Shown here: piece after piece, positions 54,665 to 64,000 of the stretch | How the letters are laid out: every line of letters begins with the position of its first letter | Numbering within the stretch: position 1 is the first letter of the stretch | Source: Salvia splendens | Taxonomy: Eukaryota > Streptophyta > Magnoliopsida > Lamiales > Lamiaceae | Reading direction: 5' to 3' | Assembly: GCF_004379255.2 (NCBI RefSeq) | Contig: NC_056048.1 | Span: forward strand, 8,342,001 to 8,406,000 | DNA length: 64,000 bases | Made by a program: the position numbers and the translations under genes | The notes under the pieces: model-generated | Databases searched by the model: none | What the model was told of the DNA's origin: nothing | The model's input: the letters and a program-made list of their open reading frames with translations, nothing else

Positions 54665-56687
54665 ATAAATGTATTAATGTAATATCCATATATATTTGAG
54701 ATTTGTGCCTAATATATAAAAAATGATAGTCTGAACATAAAATATAATTATGGATAAAAAATCGCTAATAAAGACATTGGATATTACAAACATTTCCCTT
54801 ATTGAATATGCTTTAATAACATGCTTGATCCAATTCAATGCATGGCCAAACTAACTAATGGTGAGCATGCTCTTAATCTGTTGCACGATCCATGGATTTC
54901 GAACTGATTCAACTAATCTTTTGATGGAAATAATTAATACACTTCTTCATAATAATATTAAGAGATGAAAAAGACAAATCATCTAATTTCTTGGAGTTTA
55001 ACTTCATAAATATTTCTTGAACTATGCCGATTGCACTCTCATAGTTCCAGAGAAGAAATACCATTAGTAGTCCTTACACTTTGGGTATAATCACGAAAAA
55101 TCCCTTTTCACTTTTTTGACTTTTTACACTTTATATCCTGCTTGGATTTGTTATTATGTTTCTATTAGGTTGTAATATGGTATTTAGGTTATTTTTCTTT
55201 ATATTCGAATTGTCTTCTTGTCTTTTACTTCCTACAACGTTTTTCTTGAGATAGAATATATAATTAAAAATTATACTAATTAATTAATATATTTTTTATA
55301 TAATGGATTAAAGTACGTTCATCAACTACCAAGCCTGACTTTTACAAAAACTTACTGTTAATCGCAATTACATAAAGTCTAAAATACCCTCAGGTGTGGT
55401 CGGTTTAGTGAGCAAAGAGATTTTTTTCCAAGGACATCATTTACCGCGCCATATAGGAGAGGAGAAAATCTAGCCCGAAAACAAAAAAGGTTGCCTCATT
55501 AATATTCCTACACAAAACTCATGCAAGAATGTAATCAACACATACAACTAAAGCATATAGTGTGTGTAAAAAGGTTATGAATTACTACTTATCATTTTGC
55601 TGTACATAAATACGTTTAAGTGTATCATAGAGCACAAACCAGAAGTCATTCTACAAAACAAACAGCATACTTATTAATTGGAACGAAAGCGATACCTATA
55701 AAAGGTGGTGGTTGGGATGCAAAATTGAACACCATCATAATCAATGAAAATTTGGACCAGGTCACTAGACCACCATTGCACCACCACATAAGCCTTTCGT
55801 CCTTGTTCACACACGTTGAGGATCTCCTCACGACATCAGTTGTAGCAGAATAGGATAAATGCTCTGGTATATATCACTATGTGCAATACCAAATTCTTAT
55901 CAATCAAACACAGTCTTGCCTCCTAACCAGAATAAGCTCCACCAGAAACGACCATATTTTCTGGTGATCGAAAACTAGATATCTCCTATTGTACTGGGGG
56001 ACCAGGGGCAGAGAGCCACCTTGCCTATATTTTATATCTCCTATTCCTAATCAACAACCAAAAACAAAGTTAAACATGTTACACACATCTGGTGTAAACC
56101 AGTCTACAGTCCCTGGTCCATGCTGGGTTATAGGTGGGGCCATACAACAAGAACTTAAAAGGTCTAGTTTATGAATGCCAGAAAAGATGAGCTAATTTTA
56201 CAAGATATTAGAAGGTCTAGTTTATGACAATGACTTTTGAACTTGGCATGTGCGACATGTTAGTTTGTTATTCTTGCTTACCAAGATCTCTAATGGAGAC
56301 AAAGTGGTAAAAAGCTGCTAAGACTAAGAGCATCCAACTCGAGACATCTCCCCTAATATACATTCTAAGAGGAAATTAATCTGAATTAAATGTTGAGTTT
56401 AACTATCAAGGATTCCTCTTGAAAGAGATTCTAGAAAATAGGCAAGCTATTATATTTTCAGTGTTGTACAGACAATATGATACCACTGCATTTTCGCCAA
56501 ATAGTAATTTCTCCTCTAATACAAAATAAAAATGGTGCTCGAATCCCAAATGCAAATGGAGAGCATGAAAAATAAATGGCCTACACCAAAGATTATCACA
56601 AATTACAGGTTTCCTGCCCTAAGCTGATACATATATGTGCATATCCATGGCATATACCCAAGTTACCCTGATTCATCATCTTACGTG
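54665..56687. other. Intergenic and probable 3' region of the YEATS gene
   Basis: AT-rich with no supported gene. The 77-codon plus-strand frame at 55620-55853 and its minus-strand partner match no family I recognise. The 3' UTR of the YEATS gene should occupy the last few hundred bases, but no polyadenylation signal is decisive. Confidence 0.4.
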
Positions 56688-59600
56688 TCAGTAATTAGAG
56701 CCTGGTTTCCATGACTGTAGTGGCAGCCCATCGATGACGCTCAGTTGCCTTCTAAGCTTGATGATATGGGCTTGGACCTACCACAATGTTGACAAAGTCA
56801 GAAGGTTTGTCCATATAATGACAATGTAGACAAAGTTAGAAGGTTTGTCCATATTATGACAATGTCTGAAAATAGACACACTAGTATCTGATTGTGACAG
56901 TCAAAATAATCCCCTAGTACTCTAGAAGAAGTAGCACTAAAAGGCACTTAAAGCAACCTACCTTCAATTTCTTAAATAATCCCAATATAGTCACTAGGGA
57001 GAGCACAGGAAGAGGGGGCTCTACTTCAAGTCCTGCCCCCATGAATCAACTTTTTTTCCATAGTAAATACAAAGAGATAGACAATTGAAAGACAGGGAAA
57101 ACACAGCTAGCGCAAACGACAGATGATAAAGGAAGAATAGGACATTTTTTGGACGAGTTCAGTGTTTGATAGTAAAGGAACAAAAGTTCAAACCACAAAG
57201 TAACAGGACACACTAATACATATTCAGGTTAAGATATTTAGGGTTGGATGAATGTAAAATCTTCTAGACTTAAATATTCGAGGTTATTAATTAATTTCTT
57301 TTGAGAATATCAATAGAAAATTAATTAGAGGTGTAAATGATAGTAAATATTCCCTCCGTCCGCGATTAGAATTCCCGATTGAGTTTGTCACGGGTTTTAA
57401 GAAATATAGAGAAAGTGGGTGTAAAAGATAGTGGAATGTGAGTCTCATTTTTATATATTAGTTTTATAATAAATTGTGGTGAAATGTGAGGCCTACTTAC
57501 CATTTTTAATAAAGTGAACTAGGACTCATAATCGCGGACGGATCGAAATGGCATACTGGGAATCCTAGTCGCGGACGGAGGGAGTAATAAATATTGACTT
57601 TTGAGAATGATACTGAAGACATAGTTTCAAACGGCAGAATTAGTTTCAAATACTTTCCAGCTGTCGAGAGTAAGAAAGCAATTATTATCAATGTTATCAA
57701 ATAGCAGATATGGCGGTGCCATGGCATGGCGTTCGGTGATGGAAACGCCAAAGTACCATGGCGCTGCCATAGCACCGCCATATCTGCCTTTTGACAGCAT
57801 TGCGTGTGTACCCCATTTAGGATTGGGTCATTATGCAAGAAACATGGAGATTAGAGTTGTATTTTATGCTTTTTAATTGTTTTAATAGTTTTAGATGTTA
57901 TATTTTTATTATTTTCTAATTTTTGAATTATATATACATATATAAGTATTATTTTATTTATTTAATTATTGACCGCCATATCCGCCATACTAATACGCCA
58001 TATCCCTGTGGCGGTTTTTAGGCGAACCGCCATAAGCCGCCATACGAGATTGATAACATTGATTATTATCAGTACTTGCACATGTAACTCCCTAAGTAAT
58101 TTAAAGTTGCAACTACATTCGGTTCATGCTTGCACACGTCAACCATGGAAGAAACAATAAAAATTGTTTTACTGCTCTAGAAAATGCCATGAAAATCCAT
58201 CTCATAAGACGATTACACAATTATGGTATACTGAAGAATTTATTCCTCTATATAGTACTATTATTTTTTAATTTTAAAGCACATGTCAAAATAATCTATA
58301 ATCTCCATTCTGTAGGCAGGTGCGAAGGATCATATATTAAGAGAAGATAGAATAATTCGTCTCACTGAATAATTGCAGATTGATATTATACTATGAAAAT
58401 TTTGTTCCGACTATTGGATATGGCTGCTTTCCCTCATCCCAACGTCAGACTCAACCAGCCAACCCACTTAAGAAAAAATGAGAATAATGATTCAAATAGG
58501 ACATTTTGGCATCAAAACTTTACAGTCACAACAATCTGAAAAAATTTGGATAATCCAACCACAGCAGCAAGTTATGATTTATGGAAGTTTATGGGCATAC
58601 ACATAAGAAATAATTTGAAGGCATGTCCTCGTGCAATTATGGTCCAACTAATATGCAAATGAAACAAAACCGCATTACCTGCTGACGAGCAGCGGCAAGT
58701 TTTAACAGCTCATCTGCCTCAGAGAAATTGATAAACCATTGACTCAACGGGTTATCTTTGCTATCGCCTTTCTTTCCATTAGGATCTTCTATAAAGGTAC
58801 CAGAAAAGGTAGGAATTTTAAGATTGTTGCTCATTATGCTAAGAATAAAAAAATAACATGGAATCAAAATAGATGGTAATGACATTACCAGTGGCCAAGT
58901 TTAACATGACTGGAAGTCGAGGCACAATTACAGCAGGATGTTTCTGGATACGGGCATAAAAACTCTCAGATGGATCTGGAAATACTATCTCGTTGTATGT
59001 TTCCACGACAACAGGCCTTTTAGTTGACTGAGGGCCACTTTCATCTTCGGCATATAATTTAAGATGGTGATACCTAAAAACAGAAAAACATTATCAACTA
59101 TATTGATGACTGGTGAGCAATAAAGAAGCATATTCAAAGACAAAACTAATAGACTTACAAGTCCAACTGCTTATCGCAAACATCATTGTGGAAGAAAAGA
59201 GAGATGGCAATTTCAAATTCACCCCAACCACACTCTGACAACTCAAAAGGTGGAGACTCAACAACTCTAACAGGGTTTTCGAAACTTGGATGCAACTGAA
59301 ATACAACACGCTTGATCACTGCCCCAATATCCTCATTTGTTGCCCCTCGGACATAGACCGTCCACCTATGTGACTGAGTTCTAATGACCAAAAGAGACAT
59401 CAACTAAGTTAATTGGTCTACCAACATAATGAAATTCACAAGAAAGGCATATAACCCTGATATTCAACTTACTCGGAGGCCTTTCTACCAAGCCAAAAGG
59501 CGATTGTTCCATACACTATCGGAACACCGATTTCAACATCTTTGAGTCTCGTCTGTAAAATCTGTAAGGCAATGCACCCATAAAACACTACATTAAATTC

Positions 59601-60463
59601 CTAGAATTGCCAGCTTAATGATACAAAATATTATCAATACATATTTAGGTGGAATTGAATAATAATGACCATCAGGAAAAAAGTTATGACAAAGACATGA
59701 GCTTCATCATGTCTTACCCTCTACAATAAGCAGAAAAGAGTAGTTCAAAAAGATTATCATTGTATGCACCTGATTAAGTTGTAAATTATACAGTTTTGTT
59801 CTCGTAAAGAATTGATCAACTATAAACCAAGTGACACTACGTTTGTGCGTTTGAATTTAAAATATTAGACAAGGTAGTCATATTCAGTCCGATAATGGTA
59901 ATAGTTCAGTAACAAAGCTCAAGTTTCGAGATATAAGGATTTATTTGTCGTATCCACTGCATCTCATGCTTCTTTCTAGTTTCTGGAGCCAGGAAGTCCG
60001 GATTGATTGAACACATACACAAACTCTTCAACCTCATCCAAGCCCCCCAAAAACAAGTAGTCAAACTGTGATTGTACAAATCTTGTAAAATTCCCCCAAC
60101 TTACATACTCAAAGTGTAACTGAAGTTCGTTCACTCATGCATTCATGTCTCTATGTTGTCCATGCAACTTGCTATGTCTATGCATATACAGTTCATACGA
60201 TGGAACAGATTATAGGTTTAAAGATTCCATAAGTACCTAAAATTACGACAGAAATACTGCGTGCTTGTGTGTACATACTTTAATAACGTACAAGCTACAG
60301 ATTTTGTGGCAAAAAATTAAAATTGGAAATCAAATTGTGTAGTCAGAGCTACCTTTTTGTCTCCATCGTCTGAACCTCTAGTAATTTTTATCCGCTGCGG
60401 TTTTAGGGTGGATTCGTTGGTATTTCGTTCCGACTGACCGTCAATTTCTACTATTTCGGCCAT
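56688..60463 (-). CDS. YEATS-domain protein, YAF9/TAF14/GAS41 family
   Basis: Six minus-strand exons: 60463-60353, 59561-59473, 59380-59159, 59073-58889, 58788-58679, 56777-56688. They join in frame to 268 residues. The YEATS domain (about 40-180) is clear: [117 protein letters not shown]-terminal coiled coil follows ([33 protein letters not shown]). The domain reads acylated or acetylated histone H3 lysines. In plants YAF9a/b sit in the SWR1 and NuA4 complexes and affect H2A.Z deposition, H4 acetylation and flowering. Residues 1-37 are polar and variable. The last intron (1.9 kb) holds two MITEs. Exon 2 has two possible acceptors 9 bases apart. Confidence 0.94.
57348..57586. mobile_element. 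Stowaway-like MITE in the last YEATS-gene intron
   Basis: TATTCCCTCCGTCCGCGATT at the left and AGTCGCGGACGGAGGGAGTA at the right. The right end contains two GCGGACGGA words, so the terminus is partly duplicated. 239 bp. Same subfamily as 43476-43742. Confidence 0.9.
57678..58069. mobile_element. Palindromic MITE with GGCGGT/ACCGCC words in the same intron
   Basis: Outer inverted repeats ATTATCAATGTTATCAA (left) and TTGATAACATTGATTATTAT (right) enclose about 390 bp. Next to the left end AGATATGGCGGTGCCATGG pairs with CCATAGCACCGCCATATCT about 60 bases on, a strong hairpin. The right side holds further GCCATA/CCGCCATA words. No coding capacity. Superfamily unknown. Confidence 0.7.
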
Positions 60464-61733
60464 TGCCGAGCATCTGAAAAGTAGAAAATTGCGATTTTCG
60501 GTTATGATGAATTAGGGATTTTGACAAGAAATTAGGGTTTATAGTTTTATTCATTTAACCGAAGAGGGCAATATGTATCTTGGCTTCGGTTGCGTCTTTT
60601 GTTGGATTAAATTACTTTTTCTGCACAAATAATTTATATTCCCGTGAATTTTTATGCATAATTAATAAAGTAAGAGAGTTATACAAAAATAAAATGGTTA
60701 AAGTATTATTAATAGAAAATCAGATCTACCTCATTAATGAGAAAAAAATTTATTAAATATAATTAGTCTATTTTTTAAAAGACTCGCCAAAATGACAAAT
60801 GCAGTCTATTTTTAAGGAACGGAAGAAGTACTACATATCTTGATACTTTTACAAAAAATAATCTCAAATTTTTCATTGATATGTCCATCAATTTATATAA
60901 TTACTCATATTCTTCCCATAGAAATAGATCGAATTTCCTTTTACGTCATTCACATAAAAATAGTTCATATTTATTTATGGAAAAATTTTGTCTCGTCCCA
61001 ATTAACTTATTTATAATGAACGGAGGGAGTATTATTTGTAAACGTTCTCACTAGTTTTCCCTTTATCTTTTCAATTTTACTATTAATCATGCATTAAAAC
61101 TATCCGCAAACAAAATTATTTATTGTGGATATGCGAAAAGAGAGAATATATATGTCTACTACTAGGTACTTAACTAATTTGTGCGAGTGAATTTTATATC
61201 TGTATTATATATACTAGTACTACTTATTAGTAGTGAATTTATATAATTAAGTATACATATAATTAGGGTGATATAGTAATAATTTCTAAAAAAATGAAAT
61301 TGGTTGATTTTAAGTAAAACTAACGAACCTCAAAGTTTATAAATATCACTCCACTATTTTTCCCGCCCTCATACTATTTTCATTTTGATCCGTCGCATAA
61401 AAATAGTACACTTCTATTTTTGGTACTCCTAACTTATTTATCTAATGAGGTGGACTCATTCTCGAATAATTTTTTTCTTTCAATCTCTCTCATACTTTAT
61501 GTTTTTACCAATTATATATCAAAACGTGTACCATTAAAAAATGTCTCTATTTTTATGGAACTAATGAAGTAGTAGTATTCAACATACTCCATCGAAATGG
61601 ATCCAACTTTTGACATTCAAATTCACTATTATATTTTCCCATCTTTCATTTATTTTGGAATTGTGATCGAGATAAGAAGAACTAAATACTTCAAAATTCA
61701 ACCCCGGATTTGTCTAGTTGCTCGGCATGCTTA
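60464..61733. other. YEATS-gene upstream region with decayed MITEs
   Basis: After about 130 bases of promoter, sequence at about 60660-60832 ends GGAACGGAAGAAGTA and that at about 60830-61032 ends GAACGGAGGGAGTA. Both look like diverged Stowaway-like copies. 61330-61575 has the AAAACGTGTACC and ATTTTTATGGAACTAATGAAGTA words of another old copy. No gene. Confidence 0.5.
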
Positions 61734-63666
61734 GGCCATCCACAACGCTGTCACTATACCGTCCCATAACTGTCCCTTAAAACACTATTTGCGGGCCCCA
61801 CTGTACTTTTTTACTTCATCCCTTAACTAAGGGATGGAACCTGCAACCCTCCGTCCCTTAACCGTCCCTTATATTACTGTTCATTCAATTTCATTTTTTA
61901 ATTTTTTTTCCAACAAATTCAATTAATAAAAAACACACTTCATTAACAATAAAATAAAATTACAACATAAAATAAAAATACAACTTAAAAGTTAAAAAAT
62001 TAAAAAACACACAATTAAAATCCTAAAAAAATAAACCTGGCATAATTTAAAATACAATTTTATAGAAAATAAAAAACTACTCCGCCGGCGAATCATCACC
62101 TGAAGGCGGTGGAGGTGCACTAAAGCCGGTAGGAGGCGGAAGGCCAAGTTGTGCTGCCATAAAGACAATTCTGTTCCACCAGGCTTGGTACTGGGCGGGC
62201 GTAAAGCGGGAAGTGTCCGCCATTGTGGCGGCCATAAGGGAGTTCGAGCCTCCCCCGAGCCCGAGCCCGAGCCCGAGCCAGCCTGGCTTGATTCGCCTCG
62301 GCCCTTCTTCACTCTAGCCGCCTTCGCCGCCTTGGTCCCTTGCGGCCGACGGCGTCCATGGGAGGATCCCCCGGCATCGCCGGCCGTGCCCTCAACCTCC
62401 TGCGAGGCACCCTCTTGTGCGTCGCTGCCCTCACCGGCGTCACCAGACGGGTATTGGCCACTCGCCGTGTGCTTCGTGCGCTTGGAGGTTGAGCCCGAGC
62501 TGGAGCGGACACCGCCGACCCACCTTTCCTCGTCCTTGACAACCTGCCAAACATCAACAAATTTGAATTGTTTGCCGGTGTCGTCGCGGTAGACGCGCAA
62601 GCCGACCTCAGAATGTCAGCGCCCGTGGATCTGCTTTGGTACTGAGCCATTTTGTTCGAGTAGATGCCGCAGAATCTTTTGACCTCTCTGTCGACTCGGT
62701 CAAAGTGAGCGCGAAGCATCTTATATATGCGGCGGCGGGACCCCTTTGGCTTAATCTGGTGGTAGGCCTCGGAGACCTTTTCCTAGAAACATTTCCGGCT
62801 TTGTTGATTCCCGACGATGGGATCGTATGAAACACTGATCCTGGCGTTGTACACCGCCATCGTTTCTTTGCTGCTGTACGGATGCCGGCCTAGATCATCC
62901 TCCTCTTCCTCTTCCCCCTCCCCCTCCTCCTCCTCGCCCGCCTCCGCCTCTGCCCTAGAGCTTCCACCGTCTCGGCCTCCTCCCGGAGTAGGTTCAACGG
63001 AATAATCCTCCCGAATCTGGGATAATCCCTGCTAATACTGCGGGGCAGAGGGACGGGAGTATGTATCCACGTCAAAATTAGGTGGTTGGTACCCCCCGGG
63101 GTCGACGAACCCTGGGTGCCCGGCGTCGACGAACCGGAACCATCCAATGTGTTGTACATGCTCGTCCAGACGCCGAACGCGTTGAGATCCCACCCGCCGG
63201 AGCCGCCACCGCCGGACATTTTGTGATGAGATGTTAGATGAAAATTGGAGAGGAAATGGAGATGATTTGGGGAGAGAAGATGTGTAGTTGTGTGAGAAAT
63301 GAGGATGAATTAGAAGTATTTATAAAGTAAAAAATAAAAAAATAATAAAAAAATGGCTAATTAAACTGTAAACGGTAATATTACCGTTTACAATTTTTAT
63401 TTATTTATTTTTTAAATTCGAATTTTAAAAAAATGATTTATTGCGTCTGCGTGACGATGCCCACTCGCGGGCCGGCGAGTGGGCGTCACGCATGGCGCCT
63501 GGGCGCGCCACGTCGCCTCGGCGCGTGGCGAGACGGCTCGTCACTCGTCACGCCGCGACGGGACGCGGGATCGGGGTCGGGACGGGTTGGGGACGAGACG
63601 GGGCGCCGCCGTCCCGTCCCTCTATGACGGAACGCGGGACACCCGCGTAACGAGTTACGGGTGCCC
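61734..63666 (-). mobile_element. PIF/Harbinger element carrying ORF1 only, TTA target duplication
   Basis: The left end GGCCATCCACAACGCTGTCAC and the right end, read inward, GGGCACCCGTAACTCGTTAC are imperfect inverted repeats directly flanked by TTA (61731-61733 and 63667-63669). Subterminal sequences carry repeated CCGTCCC/GGGACGG words. The only coding region is the broken ORF1 on the minus strand; transposase is absent, so the element is non-autonomous. Confidence 0.8.
62077..63219 (-). pseudogene. Harbinger ORF1-type (Myb/SANT-like, NAM-associated) protein, disrupted
   Basis: The minus-strand ATG at 63219 opens MSGGGGSGGWDLNAFGVWTS and a Ser/Thr/Pro linker. After an early frame change come ETMAVYNARISVSYDPIVGN, QQSRKCF, a stop where the family has Trp, then EKVSEAYHQIKPKGS. 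Next are MLRAHFDRVDREVKRFCGIY and a shift near 62600, then GKQFKFVDVWQVVKDEERWV, GGVRSSSGSTSKRTKHTAS and a Gly/Ser/Glu stretch. After another shift near 62230 it ends MADTSRFTPAQYQAWWNRI and DDSPAE with TAG at 62077. Such proteins are the DNA-binding partner of Harbinger transposase and are often annotated as glutathione S-transferase T3-like. At least three lesions prevent a full product. Confidence 0.8.
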
Positions 63667-63669
63667 TTA

Positions 63670-64000
63670 GAACGTTAATTATTGTTTTGATATCCAATAA
63701 ATTCATTTATTTTATCAATTCTGTTATCAACTTGTGATCGCTTTACAACTAATTTATGAATGATCAATTGACGTGTGACAAAATTGAAAGAGGCAATACA
63801 AATTAGAATAGGATGGATAACACTGTAGTGAATTTACCCAAAAGGTTAAACAAATAGGTTAATAGGTGAATTTACACCGTAGTGAATTTATCCAAATAGA
63901 AACTTTTTTTTGAGTTACTGCATATGAAGTGTGACAAACCCCTATATGTAAACTGTATGTTCTAACACATAAAGTAAGTTTGGAGACTAGCTTTAGTAAC
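63670..64000. other. AT-rich intergenic, no gene seen
   Basis: Contains two short related words (GTGAATTTACCCAAA and GTGAATTTATCCAAA) about 65 bases apart, but nothing recognisable as a gene or element. Confidence 0.45.

Noticed and set aside
55620..55853. A 77-codon plus-strand ORF downstream of the YEATS gene
   Set aside because: No recognised domain, no splice context, and an overlapping ORF of similar length on the other strand. Most likely chance.

Overview
The window is nuclear DNA of a flowering plant, almost certainly a eudicot. It is AT-rich, its genes carry GT-AG introns, it has a plant-only gene type (SAUR), and it is dense in plant transposons: Stowaway-like MITEs with CTCCCTCCGT ends, PIF/Harbinger, Mutator-like, Copia, Gypsy and a tRNA-derived SINE. 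An asterid such as a Lamiales species is plausible, but that is a guess from the look of the repeats, not something the sequence proves.

Five genes look intact. They are a linker histone H1 (3185-3815, +, 2 exons); a small coiled-coil protein resembling KxDL/BLOC-1-related proteins (28244-30634, +, 6 exons); the U1 snRNP splicing factor PRP39 (42149-49730, +, 13 coding exons); a SAUR (51099-51404, -, intronless); and a YEATS-domain protein of the YAF9/TAF14/GAS41 family (56688-60463, -, 6 exons). Three of the five (H1, PRP39, YAF9) act in chromatin or RNA processing, but nothing shows joint regulation.

Broken host genes are common: an F-box/FBA gene (896-1456, -), a pectin acetylesterase (9156-9960, +), a V-ATPase proteolipid c'' gene (23612-26513, -) split by transposons, a 4-coumarate:CoA ligase piece carried inside those transposons (24188-24510, -), and a CCCH zinc-finger gene (37775-39196, +) with frameshifts and an internal duplication.

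The rest is mostly mobile DNA. At 6.7-8.6 kb there is a nearly complete Harbinger element with a transposase disabled by a nonsense codon and a small deletion. From 10.3 to about 17 kb, four element bodies lie head to tail, separated only by (TA)n tracts, and are filled with arrays of short motifs. At 17.1-21.2 kb are Copia and Gypsy relics. At 23.8-26.3 kb two or three long inverted-repeat elements interlock. At 31-36 kb there is a nest: a Mutator-like element with a captured proline-rich gene piece and a 9-bp target duplication sits inside a Stowaway-like MITE, next to a degenerate Harbinger ORF1. Another Harbinger ORF1 copy closes the window (61.7-63.7 kb).

The best candidate for something undescribed is the set of (TA)n-flanked TIR elements (10672-15015, 15036-16493, 16533 onward, 21387-21857, 26812-27893, 35009-35744, perhaps 52208-52868). 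Most combine (TA)n or TA-rich flanks on both sides, long imperfect TIRs, and many scattered copies of one short family-specific motif. No CRISPR array, rRNA or functional tRNA gene was seen.
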